Part shown: positions 28,551 to 38,813 of the stretch, piece after piece
Layout: the number at the start of each line of letters is the position of its first letter
How positions within the stretch are numbered: position 1 is the stretch's first letter
From: Paraburkholderia sabiae
GTDB taxonomy: Bacteria; Pseudomonadota; Gammaproteobacteria; Burkholderiales; Burkholderiaceae
Assembly (NCBI RefSeq): GCF_030412785.1
Contig: NZ_CP125295.1
Location: 1 to 64,000, forward strand
Length of the DNA stretch: 64,000 nucleotides
Reading direction: 5' to 3'
Made by a program: the position numbers and the translations under genes
Notes under the pieces: model-generated
Database searches by the model: none
Seen by the model: only the letters and a program-made list of their open reading frames with translations
Told to the model about the DNA's origin: nothing

Positions 28551-31211
28551 TTACGAGCCCGTCTTGCGAGCCGCGGATTTCGCAGCCGTAGTTTTCGCTG
28601 CGGCCTTTTTGGCAGGCGCCTTCTTGGCTGCAGCCGTTTTCACGGCGGTCTTCTTCGCGGGCGCCGCTTCATTCGCCGCTTCGTCGGCCTCCGACTCAGG
28701 CGCTGCCTTTGCAGCGGACTTCGCTGCCGTCTTCTTCGCCGCGCCTTCCTTCGGTTCCTTCTTCTCGAACTCGAAGCCGATCTTGCCGTCGTTCTGCTTG
28801 ACGAGGAACGCCTTGAAGTTACGGCCCGTGCGCGACGACTTGAAGTTCGTCAGCAGGTCGGTGCGTCCGTTTTCGAGCAGCTTCGCCATCTGTTCGCGCG
28901 TGATTTCCTGCTGCAGGATCACCTTGCCCGAACGGAAGTCGCAAGTCTTCGGATTCGCGACAGAGTTTTCGCAGACATAGCTCATGCCGTGCTCGAACAC
29001 CTTGCCGCTGCACTTCGGACACGCGCCGACGGGCTGCTGCTCGGAGAAGTCCGGCGCCTCGCCGTCTTCGCCGCCCTGATCCTGGCCGAAGTCGAACTCG
29101 AGCTTGTAGTTCTTCGTTTCGTCGTCGAACGAGAGCTTGAGAATCGCTGAGAACGGACGGCCCATCTTGCTGCGGAAACCCGACAGCGGACCGATTTCCT
29201 TCTTCTGCAGCAACTCTTCGACTTCCTCGATTTCGAACTGCCGGCCGCCCGGAATCTTCGAGATCGAGAACTCGCACTTCGTGCACGCGAAGCGCCGATA
29301 GTTCTCCTTCACCTGGCCGCCGCAATTGGGGCAAGGCGTCTGCAGCGTCGCGTAATCGCCGGGAATCGTGTCGGAATCGTATTCCTTCGCGCGCTTGACG
29401 ATGGTCTGCGTCATGCGGGCGATTTCCTGCATGAACGCGTCGCGCGGCAGCTTGCCGCGTTCCATCTGCGACAGCTTGTATTCCCATTCGCCCGTCAGTT
29501 CCGGCGCGGTGAGTTCCTTCACGTCGAGGCCGCGCAGCAGCGTCATCAGCTGGAAAGCCTTCGCGGTCGGAATCAGTTCGCGTCCTTCGCGGACCAGATA
29601 CTTTTCACCGAGCAGACCTTCGATGATGGCCGCGCGCGTCGCTGGCGTGCCCAGACCCTTCGCGGCCATCGCTTCGCGCAGTTCGTCGTCCTCGACGAGC
29701 TTACCCGCGCCTTCCATCGCCGAGAGCAGCGTCGCTTCGTTGTAGCGTGCGGGCGGCTTCGTGACGAGTTGCTGCGCCGCGATCTTGTCGGTCTTGACCT
29801 TCTCGTCCTTCTGAACCGGGACGAGGTTCGCGTCTTCGCCGCCCGTCTCGCGGCCATAGACCTGCAGCCAGCCCGGCTCGACGAGCACCTTGCCTTCGGT
29901 CTTGAAATGATGGCCGACGACTTCCGTGATACGCGTGGTCACGCGGTACTCGGCAGCCGGGAAGAACACGGCGAGGAAGCGCTTCACGACGAGGTCGTAC
30001 AGCTTCTGCTCGGGCTCGGACAGCGCCTTCGGAGCCTGCAGCGTCGGGATGATTGCAAAGTGGTCGCTGATCTTCGAGTTGTCGAAGATGCGCTTGTTCG
30101 GCTTCACCCAGCCCTTGTCGAGCACCTGCTTTGCGTGCGGCAGATAGTTGTTGCTCTCCTTGAGCATCTCCATCGTGTGCTTGACCGTTTCCAGGTAGTC
30201 TTCCGGCAGCGCGCGGGCGTCGGTACGCGGATAGGTCAGCACCTTGTGCTTTTCGTACAGCGCCTGAGCGAGGCCAAGCGTGTTCTTCGCCGAAAAGCCG
30301 AAACGGCCGTTGGCTTCACGCTGCAAGCTCGTGAGGTCGAACAGCGCGGGCGACAACTGCGTCGATGGCTTCGATTCTTCCGTCACGGTGCCCGTCTGAC
30401 CGCGACAGGCCGCGACGATCGTTTCCGCAGCCGGCAGGCTCCAAAGGCGCGAATCGCGCTTTTCCGGATCGAACTCGTCTTTCTTGAACTTCGGGTCGTA
30501 CCAGCGGCCTTCGTAAAAACCGCCCGCGCAGACGAACTCCGCCTTCACTTCCCAGTAATCGCGCGGAATGAAGCGGCGAATCTTTTCTTCGCGTTCGACG
30601 ACGATCGACAGCGTCGGTGTCTGCACGCGCCCGACCGTGGTCAGGAAGAAGCCGCCGCCCTTGCTGTTGAACGCGGTCATCGCACGCGTGCCGTTGATGC
30701 CGACGAGCCAGTCCGCTTCCGAGCGGCAACGTGCGGCATCCGCGAGCGGCTGCATGTCGTGGTCGGTGCGCAGTTGAGCGAAGCCGTCGCGGATCGCGGC
30801 GGGCGTCATCGACTGCAGCCACAGGCGCTGCACCGGCTGTTTAGCCTTTGCGTGTTGCGCGATCAGACGGAAAATCAGCTCGCCCTCGCGCCCCGCGTCA
30901 CATGCGTTGATCAGACGGTCGACGTCTTTCCGCTTGATCAGCTTGTTCAGCACCTTCAGCCGCGATTCGCTTTTCGCGATCGGATTCAGGTCGAAATGGG
31001 GCGGAATAACGGGGAGATTGGCAAAACTCCATTTGCCCCGTTTGACCTCATATTCCTCGGGCGCGGCGATCTCCAGCAGATGGCCGACCGCCGACGAAAG
31101 GACGAAGTCGTCGCTTTCGAAGTACTCGTCATGCTTGGTAAAACCGCCCAAAGCCCGCGCGATGTCGTTCGCGACGGATGGCTTTTCGGCGATGATCAGT
31201 GCTTTGGACAT
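28551..31211 (-). CDS. topB: DNA topoisomerase III
   Basis: A type IA topoisomerase of 886 residues that decatenates DNA intermediates. The TOPRIM part reads LIIAEKPSVANDIARALGG and NACDAGREGELIFRL. The catalytic tyrosine is Tyr327 in LTYPRTDARALPEDY. C-terminal zinc-ribbon motifs CPNC/CTKC and CPKC follow. The last 65 or so residues are an Ala/Lys-rich tail resembling histone H1 tails. E. coli TopB has about 650 residues, so the extra C-terminus is large. The tail probably increases DNA affinity, as known for similar basic tails. It converges on the LysR gene. Confidence 0.95.
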   Translation of the reverse strand: MSKALIIAEKPSVANDIARALGGFTKHDEYFESDDFVLSSAVGHLLEIAAPEEYEVKRGKWSFANLPVIPPHFDLNPIAKSESRLKVLNKLIKRKDVDRLINACDAGREGELIFRLIAQHAKAKQPVQRLWLQSMTPAAIRDGFAQLRTDHDMQPLADAARCRSEADWLVGINGTRAMTAFNSKGGGFFLTTVGRVQTPTLSIVVEREEKIRRFIPRDYWEVKAEFVCAGGFYEGRWYDPKFKKDEFDPEKRDSRLWSLPAAETIVAACRGQTGTVTEESKPSTQLSPALFDLTSLQREANGRFGFSAKNTLGLAQALYEKHKVLTYPRTDARALPEDYLETVKHTMEMLKESNNYLPHAKQVLDKGWVKPNKRIFDNSKISDHFAIIPTLQAPKALSEPEQKLYDLVVKRFLAVFFPAAEYRVTTRITEVVGHHFKTEGKVLVEPGWLQVYGRETGGEDANLVPVQKDEKVKTDKIAAQQLVTKPPARYNEATLLSAMEGAGKLVEDDELREAMAAKGLGTPATRAAIIEGLLGEKYLVREGRELIPTAKAFQLMTLLRGLDVKELTAPELTGEWEYKLSQMERGKLPRDAFMQEIARMTQTIVKRAKEYDSDTIPGDYATLQTPCPNCGGQVKENYRRFACTKCEFSISKIPGGRQFEIEEVEELLQKKEIGPLSGFRSKMGRPFSAILKLSFDDETKNYKLEFDFGQDQGGEDGEAPDFSEQQPVGACPKCSGKVFEHGMSYVCENSVANPKTCDFRSGKVILQQEITREQMAKLLENGRTDLLTNFKSSRTGRNFKAFLVKQNDGKIGFEFEKKEPKEGAAKKTAAKSAAKAAPESEADEAANEAAPAKKTAVKTAAAKKAPAKKAAAKTTAAKSAARKTGS

Positions 31212-31474
31212 GACTGAAAATAAATTGGTGGATTCGGGCCGGTACCTCGGGTTTTCCCACCCGGGTTAGGCACCCATTAACGACCGCTTTATAGCACACG
31301 CCGCTGCAACGGCAATCGGTGGGCCCAAAAAAGCGGCTCATCATAATTGCGCGCAGATCGGTTGGGCAAGCGTGTGACGAGCGGGTCCGCGGGTGGTTTC
31401 GTAGCTGTTTTAGGCCATTTTTCCCACATCACGCGACGATTTTTGCAAGCGGCGTGCCGCCGGTATCGGGAAAA

Positions 31475-31498
31475 CCCTCGAATGAGACGAAACGAGGG
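31475..31498 (-). terminator. Terminator after the thioredoxin-like gene
   Basis: On the minus strand CCCTCG pairs with CGAGGG (6 bp, 12-base loop) and TTTTCCC follows, just past the stop at 31506. Confidence 0.6.
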
Positions 31499-31505
31499 TC
31501 GCCGC

Positions 31506-31883
31506 TCAGGCTTCGAGCAGCGCCGGCCGCATTTTTGGCGCCCCTTTGATGCCGGGCACGGCCGTCAGATCGATCAACATCCGTTCGACGATCGACGCTT
31601 GCGGCAGAACCGTTCCGAAGAAGCGCGTGGTAACGCCGTCTTCTATAAGAATGGTGGGGAAATTCTCAACATCAAGATCGTCGAAGCGATCTGCGTGCGT
31701 CTCGATATCGACCCACGCGAAGCAGATGTCAGGATGTCGGTCCGCCAGCGCATCGAACGCGGCGCGGTATTCGCGGCAGGTTCCGCACCATTCCGCGCAC
31801 AGACACGCAACGAAAAGCGTCTCGCTATTGCTGACGAGCTCGGCGATCCGTTTCGAGTCGGTGTCCAGGTTCAGCGCGGGCAT
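31506..31883 (-). CDS. Thioredoxin-family protein
   Basis: A 125-residue protein with the thioredoxin fold: SETLFVACLCAEWCGTCREY carries the CxxC motif CGTC (Cys33-Cys36), and VENFPTILIED includes the cis-proline region. The CGTC motif differs from the classical CGPC, which usually shifts redox potential. There is no signal peptide, so it should act in the cytosol. The ATG at 31883 is chosen for GAAGGA upstream. It follows dprA by 54 bp on the same strand, so the two are probably co-transcribed. The substrate is unknown. Confidence 0.88.
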   Translation of the reverse strand: MPALNLDTDSKRIAELVSNSETLFVACLCAEWCGTCREYRAAFDALADRHPDICFAWVDIETHADRFDDLDVENFPTILIEDGVTTRFFGTVLPQASIVERMLIDLTAVPGIKGAPKMRPALLEA

Positions 31884-31937
31884 GGCGGCTTCCTTCGGTA
31901 TTGCATAGGTTATTTGGCGCGAATGTAGCACGTCGCG

Positions 31938-33113
31938 TCAGGCGCTGCGCACCGCGCGAACGTACCGGCCGCCGGGTAGCGCACAGAGTTCGCCAGCCAG
32001 TTCGAGCCGCAGCAGCGTGCTTTGCAGCAGGGTGTCGTCCATGTCGGTGCGTTCGGCGAGGATTTCAAGCGTGGCGGGCGAATGACCGAGTGCGTCGAGC
32101 AGGCGTCTCGCATCGGCCGTCGAACCCGGGGGAGCTTCCGCCCGCGAACCGGTATCCGTTCGAAGCGGCTGTGGAACGACTCGCAGCTTCGGCGCGGGCG
32201 CCGGCTCTGGCGGCGGCGCGGCGAATCCCAGTTCTTCGAGCACGTCTTCGGGCGTTTCGACGAGTTTCGCGCCCTGCTTGATCATCCGGTGACAGCCGCG
32301 CGCCAGCGGCGCGTGGATCGAACCGGGAATCGCAAAGACGTCGCGGCCCATTTCATTGGCGAGACGCGCTGTGATCAGCGAGCCAGAGCGCATCGCCGCC
32401 TCGACGATCAGTACGCCGCGCACGATCCCCGCGATCAGCCGGTTGCGCTGAGGGAAATTCGCCGACCGTGCCGGCGTACCGAGCGGCCATTCCGATAGGA
32501 TCGCGCCGTGGTCGGCAATCTGGTGTGCGAGCGCGTGATGAGAGGCCGGGTAGACGACGTCCGCGCCTGTGCCGATCACGGCGACCGTGCTGCCGCGCGC
32601 CTGAAGCGCCCCGCGATGCGCCGCGCCATCGACCCCCGCCGCGAGCCCCGACACCACAGTCACGCCGGCGTCCGAGAAGGCGCGTGCGAAGCGCGACGCG
32701 TCTTCGAGTCCCTGCGGCGTCGCACTGCGGCTGCCGACTACCGCGACACTGCGCGCATGCAGCAACTCGATCCGGCCTTTTACATATAGCAGCGGCGGCG
32801 GATCGGGCATGGTCAGCAACGAAGGCGGATAGACAGGATCGTCGAGCGTGACCAGCGCATTGCCCGGCAGCGCGCGCCAGGCGCGCACTGCGTCGAGTTG
32901 TGCGGGAAAGTCCGCCGACGGCGGCGCGAGCGCGGCGCGGGCTATGGCTTCGTCGGTGGCCTCGGCGAGTGCTGCGAAAGTCTGCAACAGCACCGCTTCA
33001 GGCAGGCCGAAGACCGACAGGAGGCGGCGCAGGGCGGCCGGATTCAGGCCGGGCGCCGCGGCAAGCCGCAACCAGGCGGTGAGTTCTGAGTCTGTCAGGG
33101 GAAGGGGCTGCAT
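31938..33113 (-). CDS. dprA: DNA-processing protein DprA
   Basis: A single-strand DNA binding protein that loads RecA during natural transformation. The Rossmann-like core is VAVVGSRSATPQGLEDA, VSGLAAGVDGAAHRGAL, AVIGTGADVVYPASHHAL and VIVEAAMRSGSLITARLANEMGRDVFAIPGS. N-terminal helices and a C-terminal winged-helix region (STADARRLLDALG) follow the usual DprA layout. Total 391 residues from the ATG at 33113. It diverges from def. Whether the strain is competent cannot be read from this window. Confidence 0.93.
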   Translation of the reverse strand: MQPLPLTDSELTAWLRLAAAPGLNPAALRRLLSVFGLPEAVLLQTFAALAEATDEAIARAALAPPSADFPAQLDAVRAWRALPGNALVTLDDPVYPPSLLTMPDPPPLLYVKGRIELLHARSVAVVGSRSATPQGLEDASRFARAFSDAGVTVVSGLAAGVDGAAHRGALQARGSTVAVIGTGADVVYPASHHALAHQIADHGAILSEWPLGTPARSANFPQRNRLIAGIVRGVLIVEAAMRSGSLITARLANEMGRDVFAIPGSIHAPLARGCHRMIKQGAKLVETPEDVLEELGFAAPPPEPAPAPKLRVVPQPLRTDTGSRAEAPPGSTADARRLLDALGHSPATLEILAERTDMDDTLLQSTLLRLELAGELCALPGGRYVRAVRSA

Positions 33114-33368
33114 GGCTGGCGTCCTCGCGCATGGCAAACGGTCTTTCAGTCGCCATGCTAAAATTTTCATCATCCGAAATAACCGAAACCCCTGCTGCGC
33201 CGCGTTCAGCGCGAGCCCGGCGACATGCGCATGAGCGTCGAACAGGCGTTGAATCAACGCGGTTCGGTCGCTATCTATCCTGTGCGTGTCGCGACTGGCG
33301 AACAACCTGGCCGAATGGCCAATCGCGCGATTTTTCAACCGCGTCGGCGCTCAATCAATTTCAGGACT

Positions 33369-33872
33369 ATGGCTTTACTCAACATCCTCAATTACCCGGA
33401 CAAACGGCTGCACAAGGTCGCGAAGCCGGTCGAGAAGGTCGATGACCGTATCCGCAAGCTCGTCGCCGACATGGCCGAGACGATGTACGCGGCGCCCGGC
33501 GTTGGCCTCGCGGCGACTCAGGTCGACGTGCACGAACGCGTGATCGTGATCGACGTGTCCGATACGCACGAAGAACTGCGCGCGTTCATCAACCCGGAAA
33601 TCATCTGGTCGAGCGACGAGCGGAAGATCCACGAGGAAGGCTGCCTTTCGGTACCGGGCATCTACGACAACGTCGAGCGTGCCGAGAAGGTGCGCGTCCG
33701 CGCGCTGAACGAGAAGGGCGAAACCTACGAACTGGATTGCGACGGGCTGCTCGCCGTCTGCATCCAGCACGAAATGGATCACCTGATGGGCAAGGTGTTC
33801 GTCGAATATCTGTCGCCGCTCAAGCAGACGCGCATCAAGAGCAAGATGAAAAAGCTCGCGCACGCGATGTGA
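33369..33872 (+). CDS. def: Peptide deformylase
   Basis: Removes the formyl group from nascent proteins. The 167 residues show the three family motifs: [15 protein letters not shown] (metal-binding Cys) and HEMDH (two metal-binding His and the catalytic Glu). The ATG at 33369 begins [19 protein letters not shown]; the upstream open frame is not family-like. fmt follows 23 bp later in the usual order, so this enzyme and the formyltransferase are made together. Confidence 0.97.
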   Translation: MALLNILNYPDKRLHKVAKPVEKVDDRIRKLVADMAETMYAAPGVGLAATQVDVHERVIVIDVSDTHEELRAFINPEIIWSSDERKIHEEGCLSVPGIYDNVERAEKVRVRALNEKGETYELDCDGLLAVCIQHEMDHLMGKVFVEYLSPLKQTRIKSKMKKLAHAM

Positions 33873-33895
33873 CGCTTTCGGACGGTCATCAGCAC

Positions 33896-34879
33896 ATGAG
33901 TCATACGTTGCGCGTTATTTTTGCCGGTACGCCGGAGTTCGCCGCCGCGGCGCTTGCCGCGATCCATGAGGCGGGCTTCCCGGTGCCGCTCGTGCTTACC
34001 CAGCCGGACCGCCCGGCAGGCCGGGGCATGAAGCTGCAGGCAAGCCCCGTCAAGCGTTATGCACAGGACCATGGGATCGAGGTCGCGCAGCCTCCTTCGT
34101 TGCGCCGTAACGGCAAGTTTCCGGCGGAAGCCACGGCTGCCATCGATCAGTTGCGCGCCACGCCGCACGACGTGATGGTGGTCGCCGCCTACGGCCTGCT
34201 GCTGCCGCAGGAAGTGCTCGACATCGCGCCGCACGGCTGCATCAACATTCACGCGTCGCTGCTGCCGCGCTGGCGCGGCGCCGCGCCCATTCATCGCGCA
34301 ATCGAAGCCGGCGACGCCGAGACGGGCATCACGCTGATGCAGATGGACGCGGGCCTCGACACTGGCGCGATGATTTCAGAGGCCCGCACGCCAATCGCGG
34401 GCACCGATACGACGGCGACGCTTCACGACCGTCTCGCCGAAGCGGGCGCGAAGCTGATCGTCGACGCGCTGATCGAACTCGAACGCAGCGGCAAGCTCGC
34501 GTCGACTCCGCAGCCTGCCGAGGGCGCGACGTACGCCGAAAAGATCGGCAAGCACCAAGCGGCGCTCGACTGGCGACGGCCGGCAGCGGAACTGGCGCGC
34601 CAGGTTCGCGCGTTCGACCCGTTTCCCGGCGGCGCCGCGACGCTCGACGGCGCTGTGCTCAAGATCTGGTCCGCTGCCGCGATCGATGCTCCGAGCAAGG
34701 CCGAACCGGGCACGATCGTCGATGTCTCGCCCGAAGGCGTAGTCGTGGCGTGCGGCGAAGGCGCGTTGCGTATCACGCAACTCCAGAAGCCCGGCGGCAA
34801 GCGCCTGCCCGTGCGCGATTTTCTGGCCGGCTCGACCCTCGCTGCAGGCCAGCGTTTCGAACTCGCGCAGCCACAATAA
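33896..34879 (+). CDS. fmt: Methionyl-tRNA formyltransferase
   Basis: Formylates initiator Met-tRNA with 10-formyl-THF. The 327 residues start [21 protein letters not shown]. They carry the catalytic stretch [22 protein letters not shown] and the C-terminal OB-like domain with [23 protein letters not shown]. The ATG at 33896 lies 24 bp past the def stop. A short GC stem with a TTCG loop follows at 34921-34940, and a LysE-type exporter is next. Confidence 0.97.
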   Translation: MSHTLRVIFAGTPEFAAAALAAIHEAGFPVPLVLTQPDRPAGRGMKLQASPVKRYAQDHGIEVAQPPSLRRNGKFPAEATAAIDQLRATPHDVMVVAAYGLLLPQEVLDIAPHGCINIHASLLPRWRGAAPIHRAIEAGDAETGITLMQMDAGLDTGAMISEARTPIAGTDTTATLHDRLAEAGAKLIVDALIELERSGKLASTPQPAEGATYAEKIGKHQAALDWRRPAAELARQVRAFDPFPGGAATLDGAVLKIWSAAAIDAPSKAEPGTIVDVSPEGVVVACGEGALRITQLQKPGGKRLPVRDFLAGSTLAAGQRFELAQPQ

Positions 34880-34979
34880 CGTCACCCGCGACGTTGCACC
34901 ATATGCCGTTCGGCCAGGGCGCGCCGCGTTCGCGCGGCGCGTTAGAATCTTCGGTGCAACTTGCCTGAAGAGGATTCAC

Positions 34980-35621
34980 ATGTTCGGCATCACCCATTTC
35001 GAGTTTTTCGTCGTCGCGGTCTTTCTGCTCAATGTCACGCCCGGACCCGACACCGCTTACATCGTCGGCCGCAGCGTCGCCCAAGGGCGCGGCGCGGGGC
35101 TGATGTCGGCGCTGGGCATATCGGCGGGATGCTGCGTGCACTCGCTCGCTTGCGCGTTCGGGCTGACGGCGCTGCTGGCCGCGTCGGCTACGGCGTTCAC
35201 CGTGATCAAGTTCGTCGGCGCGATTTATCTGGTTTATCTCGGCGTGCGTCTCATCCTGACCAAGCCGGAATCCGGCGAAGCCGCGGGAGACGCGCGTTCG
35301 ACGGGTGCGCCGAAATCCCTGCGCCAGCTTTTCCTGCAAGGCTTTTGGACCAACGTGCTGAATCCGAAGGTCGTGCTGTTCTTCGTGTCCTTCTTTCCGC
35401 AGTTCGTGTCCGCCGACAGCAGCAACAAGACGGTCGCGTTTCTGACGCTCGGCGTCGTGTTCGTCGTGATGAGCATGGCCTGGAACAGCTTCGTCGCGTG
35501 GATTGCTGGCAGCGTCACGCGCCGCTTCTCCGGCAAGCCGGGCGTGAAGAAATGGCTGGATCGCACGGTTGGCAGCGCGTTCGTTGGACTGGGCATCAGG
35601 CTCGCCTCCGCAACGCGGTGA
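34980..35621 (+). CDS. LysE/RhtB-family amino-acid exporter
   Basis: A 213-residue membrane protein with about six segments. It has the LysE-type N-terminus FFVVAVFLLNVTPGPDTAYIVGRSVAQGRGAGLMSALGI (the TPGPD motif) and a later GFWTNVLNPKVVLFFVSFFPQFV motif typical of RhtB proteins. It probably exports an amino acid or analogue; the substrate is unknown. TAGAAT at 34943 could be its -10 box. It is between fmt and htpX. Confidence 0.9.
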   Translation: MFGITHFEFFVVAVFLLNVTPGPDTAYIVGRSVAQGRGAGLMSALGISAGCCVHSLACAFGLTALLAASATAFTVIKFVGAIYLVYLGVRLILTKPESGEAAGDARSTGAPKSLRQLFLQGFWTNVLNPKVVLFFVSFFPQFVSADSSNKTVAFLTLGVVFVVMSMAWNSFVAWIAGSVTRRFSGKPGVKKWLDRTVGSAFVGLGIRLASATR

Positions 35622-35724
35622 TTGAATTTTTCCCGCTCGTCCATATCTAACAGTTCGCTTACAATCATTCGCCGCGAATAGGCGGCGTCAATAGGGACCG
35701 CGTGGCGGGCAAGGAGTCTTGGAT

Positions 35725-36582
35725 ATGTTCAACTGGGTGAAAACCGCGATGCTGATGGCCGCGATCACGGCACTCTTCATCGTGATCGGCGGCATGATCG
35801 GTGGACGGAGCGGCATGATGCTCGCGCTGCTGGTCGCGCTCGGGATGAATTTCTTCTCGTACTGGTTCTCCGACAAGATGGTTCTGCGCATGTACAACGC
35901 GCAGGAAGTCGACGAGACGAGTGCGCCGCAGTTCTACCGGATGGTCCGCGAACTGTCCACGCGCGCGAATCTGCCCATGCCGCGCGTCTATCTGATTGAC
36001 GAAGACCAGCCGAATGCGTTCGCAACGGGGCGCAATCCCGAACACGCGGCTGTCGCGGCGACGACGGGCATTCTGCGCGTGCTGTCCGAGCGCGAAATGC
36101 GCGGCGTGATGGCGCATGAGCTGGCGCACGTGAAGCACCGCGACATCCTGATCTCGACGATTTCGGCGACGATGGCGGGCGCAATTTCGGCAATCGCGAA
36201 CTTCGCGATGTTCTTCGGCGGCCGCGACGAGAATGGCCGTCCGGCGAATCCGATTGCGGGCATCGCCGTCGCGCTGCTTGCGCCGATCGCGGGCGCGCTG
36301 ATCCAGATGGCGATTTCGCGTGCGCGTGAGTTCGAAGCGGACCGCGGCGGCGCGCAGATTTCGGGCGATCCGCAGGCGCTCGCCTCGGCACTGGACAAGA
36401 TCCATCGCTACGCGAACGGCATCCCGTTCCCGACGGCCGAGGCGCATCCCGCCACGGCGCAGATGATGATCATGAATCCGCTCGCAGGCGGCGGCATCGC
36501 GAACCTGTTCTCGACGCACCCGGCCACTGAGGAACGCATTGCGCGTCTGATGGAAATGGCGCGTACGGGGCGCTTCGAATAA
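35725..36582 (+). CDS. htpX: Membrane zinc metalloprotease HtpX
   Basis: An inner-membrane protease for quality control of membrane proteins. The 285-residue protein starts [20 protein letters not shown]. It has four membrane segments and the active-site motif HELAH (131-135) with a downstream REFEADRGG glutamate. The ATG at 35725 is preferred: AAGGAG at 35711 is 8 bases away, while the TTG at 35719 is only 2. A terminator follows at 36622. Confidence 0.96.
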   Translation: MFNWVKTAMLMAAITALFIVIGGMIGGRSGMMLALLVALGMNFFSYWFSDKMVLRMYNAQEVDETSAPQFYRMVRELSTRANLPMPRVYLIDEDQPNAFATGRNPEHAAVAATTGILRVLSEREMRGVMAHELAHVKHRDILISTISATMAGAISAIANFAMFFGGRDENGRPANPIAGIAVALLAPIAGALIQMAISRAREFEADRGGAQISGDPQALASALDKIHRYANGIPFPTAEAHPATAQMMIMNPLAGGGIANLFSTHPATEERIARLMEMARTGRFE

Positions 36583-36621
36583 TCGGATTGGCAATTCGGC
36601 CGAAGGTCGAAGGTGTTTCCC

Positions 36622-36650
36622 AAAAGGGGCGAGCGCAACTCGCCCCTTTT
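36622..36650 (+). terminator. Terminator after htpX
   Basis: A 12-bp perfect stem, AAAAGGGGCGAG with its complement, 5-base loop and T-run. Confidence 0.9.
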
Positions 36651-36801
36651 TCATTTCCGGCGGGAACCGGGTGGCTTGATCGCGCCAGGCACTTCCGAAA
36701 AGCGATGCGTCATCGGCACAAGCGGCCGGACGACTCGGCTCGTCACGCTACAATGTGGCGTTTGCGCGACACTTCCGGTGCGCACCGTTTTCTGCCCGTT
36801 C

Positions 36802-38226
36802 ATGACCCGAAAGCCTTCTCAGCGTCCTGCCTCGCCGCCGCGTTCGCGCGATACCCGTCTGCCGACGCTGCATCTCGCACCCGAATCGCTCGGCTTCGCG
36901 CTCGATTGCGCAGCTCAGGCCGTCGGCGCGGTGCGTCAGGGTGCGGCGCTGCCCGCTGCTTTGCATGCGATCTTCGTGTCGTTGCCGGAAAACCTCGCGA
37001 CGGCGTCGCGTGGCGCCGTGCAGGACATCGCGTACCGGACGATGCGCCGGCTCGGCACGGCCGAATGGCTCGTCGCGAAACTCGTGCGCAAGGCGCCGCC
37101 GCCGCATATCGCGCATGTGCTGGCCTGTGCGTTTGCCCTGCTGATCGATGAAGAGAGCAACGCTGCGTACTCGCCCTTCACGGTGGTCGATCAGGCGGTG
37201 AACGCGATCGGCGCGCGGCGCGAGTACGCCTTTGCCAAAGGCTTGACGAACGCGGTGCTGCGCAACTTCCTGCGCGAGCGCGATGCCTTGCTTGCCGAAG
37301 CGCAGAACGACGCCGTCGCTCACTGGAATTACCCCGTCTGGTGGATCGACGCTGTTCGCAAGGCATGGCCCGACGCATGGCAAGACATGCTCGCAGCGGG
37401 CAACAGCCAGGGTCCGCTGACACTGCGAGTGAACGCACGCCATTCGACCGTCGACGCCTATCTGCAAACGTTGCGTGAGCATCAGATTTCCGCGACGCAA
37501 GCGGGCCAGCATGCCGTGCGTCTCGATACGCCGATGCCGGTGGATCGCATTCCCGGCTTCAGCGAAGGCGTCGTGTCCGTGCAGGACGCGGGCGCACAAC
37601 TCGCCGCGCAGTGGCTCGGCGTGCAGGACGGCATGCGCGTGCTGGATGCGTGCGCGGCGCCTGGCGGCAAGACGGGTCATCTGCTCGAACTCGCGGATAT
37701 CGACTTGATCGCGCTCGAAAGCGACGCGACGCGCGCGCGCCGGATCGGAGAAAACCTGCAGCGTCTGGGCTTGAGCGCGCATGTGCGCGTCGGCGATGCG
37801 GGCAGCCCGGAGCAATGGCACGACGCCGCCGACCCGCCTTTCGATCGCATTCTCGCCGACGTGCCTTGTTCCGCGTCGGGCATCGTGCGGCGTCATCCGG
37901 ATATTCGCTGGCTGCGTCGCGCGTCGGACATTCCTGCGCTCGTCGAAGAACAGCGACGCATTCTCGAAGCGCTATGGCCGCTCGTCAAACCGGGCGGCGA
38001 GTTGCTGTACGTTACGTGTTCGATCTTTCCGGAAGAAGGCGAGTTGCAGGCTCAGTGGTTTGGAAACCGACACGCGGATGCGGTACGATTGGACGCGCCG
38101 GGGCAACTGCTCCCAGCAGTCGCCCGCGCGCCCGCCGATGTATCGGCTGGTTCCCGCGCCGGACAAAGCACTGGTTCGAGCTTAGACCACGACGGATTCT
38201 TCTACGCGCGCTTTCAGAAACGGTGA
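36802..38226 (+). CDS. rsmB: 16S rRNA m5C967 methyltransferase RsmB
   Basis: Methylates C967 of 16S rRNA. The 474 residues hold an N-terminal NusB-like domain (about 30-190) and a SAM-dependent methyltransferase domain with VLDACAAPGGKTGHLLEL and ILADVPCSASGIVRRHPDIRWLR. Both catalytic cysteines are present: Cys356 in DVPCSASG and Cys406 in VTCSIF. The ATG at 36802 gives the usual length; the longer open frame upstream lacks family sequence. The stop overlaps the GTG of the DUF4390 gene. Confidence 0.95.
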   Translation: MTRKPSQRPASPPRSRDTRLPTLHLAPESLGFALDCAAQAVGAVRQGAALPAALHAIFVSLPENLATASRGAVQDIAYRTMRRLGTAEWLVAKLVRKAPPPHIAHVLACAFALLIDEESNAAYSPFTVVDQAVNAIGARREYAFAKGLTNAVLRNFLRERDALLAEAQNDAVAHWNYPVWWIDAVRKAWPDAWQDMLAAGNSQGPLTLRVNARHSTVDAYLQTLREHQISATQAGQHAVRLDTPMPVDRIPGFSEGVVSVQDAGAQLAAQWLGVQDGMRVLDACAAPGGKTGHLLELADIDLIALESDATRARRIGENLQRLGLSAHVRVGDAGSPEQWHDAADPPFDRILADVPCSASGIVRRHPDIRWLRRASDIPALVEEQRRILEALWPLVKPGGELLYVTCSIFPEEGELQAQWFGNRHADAVRLDAPGQLLPAVARAPADVSAGSRAGQSTGSSLDHDGFFYARFQKR

Positions 38227-38813
38227 TCATCAAACGCTTTCTTCCGCTGCGGCTCATGGCCGCGCTCTGGATTGCGCTGGCCTTCTGGCTGACGGCAGCC
38301 GGGCCGGCGCGCGCCGAATCGATCGCCGTGCAACGCGCGTCCCTGCAATCCGACGGCAGCGGCTGGAGCCTCGATGCGCGCTTCGAGTTCGAGCTGAACA
38401 GCAACCTCGAAGACGCCGTCAACAAAGGCATACCGCTTTACTTCACAACGGACTTCGAACTGAGCCGGCCACGCTGGTACTGGTTCGACGAACAGCCGGT
38501 GAGCGTATCGCAAAGCATTCGACTCTCGTTTCAGCCGCTCACGCGCGAGTACCGCGTGTCGACGGGCGGCTTGCAACTCGGTTTCGCTTCGTTGAACGAG
38601 GCGCTTGCCGTCATCAAGCATGTCACGTCGTGGCATGTGATCGATCGCAGCCAGGTTCATACGGGGGAGACGTACAACGCATCGGTACGCATGCAGCTGG
38701 ATATCGCGTTGATGCCCAAGCCGTTCCAGATCGACGCGGTCAACAACCGCGACTGGAACCTTGCTTCCGACTGGAAGCGTTTTACCTTCACGGTGACCGA
38801 ACGTGCTAAATAA
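38223..38813 (+). CDS. DUF4390 family exported protein
   Basis: A 196-residue protein with a signal peptide ending near PARA-ES (ALWIALAFWLTAAGPARA). The mature part has FEFELNSNLEDAVNKGIPLYFTTDFEL and FTFTVTERAK, a beta-rich DUF4390 pattern. It is periplasmic, of unknown function, and found between rsmB and ntrY-type kinases in Burkholderiales. A GTG start at 38223 overlaps the rsmB stop; an ATG at 38256 is an alternative. The stop overlaps the next gene by 11 bp, so the three genes are coupled. Confidence 0.85.
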   Translation: MIIKRFLPLRLMAALWIALAFWLTAAGPARAESIAVQRASLQSDGSGWSLDARFEFELNSNLEDAVNKGIPLYFTTDFELSRPRWYWFDEQPVSVSQSIRLSFQPLTREYRVSTGGLQLGFASLNEALAVIKHVTSWHVIDRSQVHTGETYNASVRMQLDIALMPKPFQIDAVNNRDWNLASDWKRFTFTVTERAK

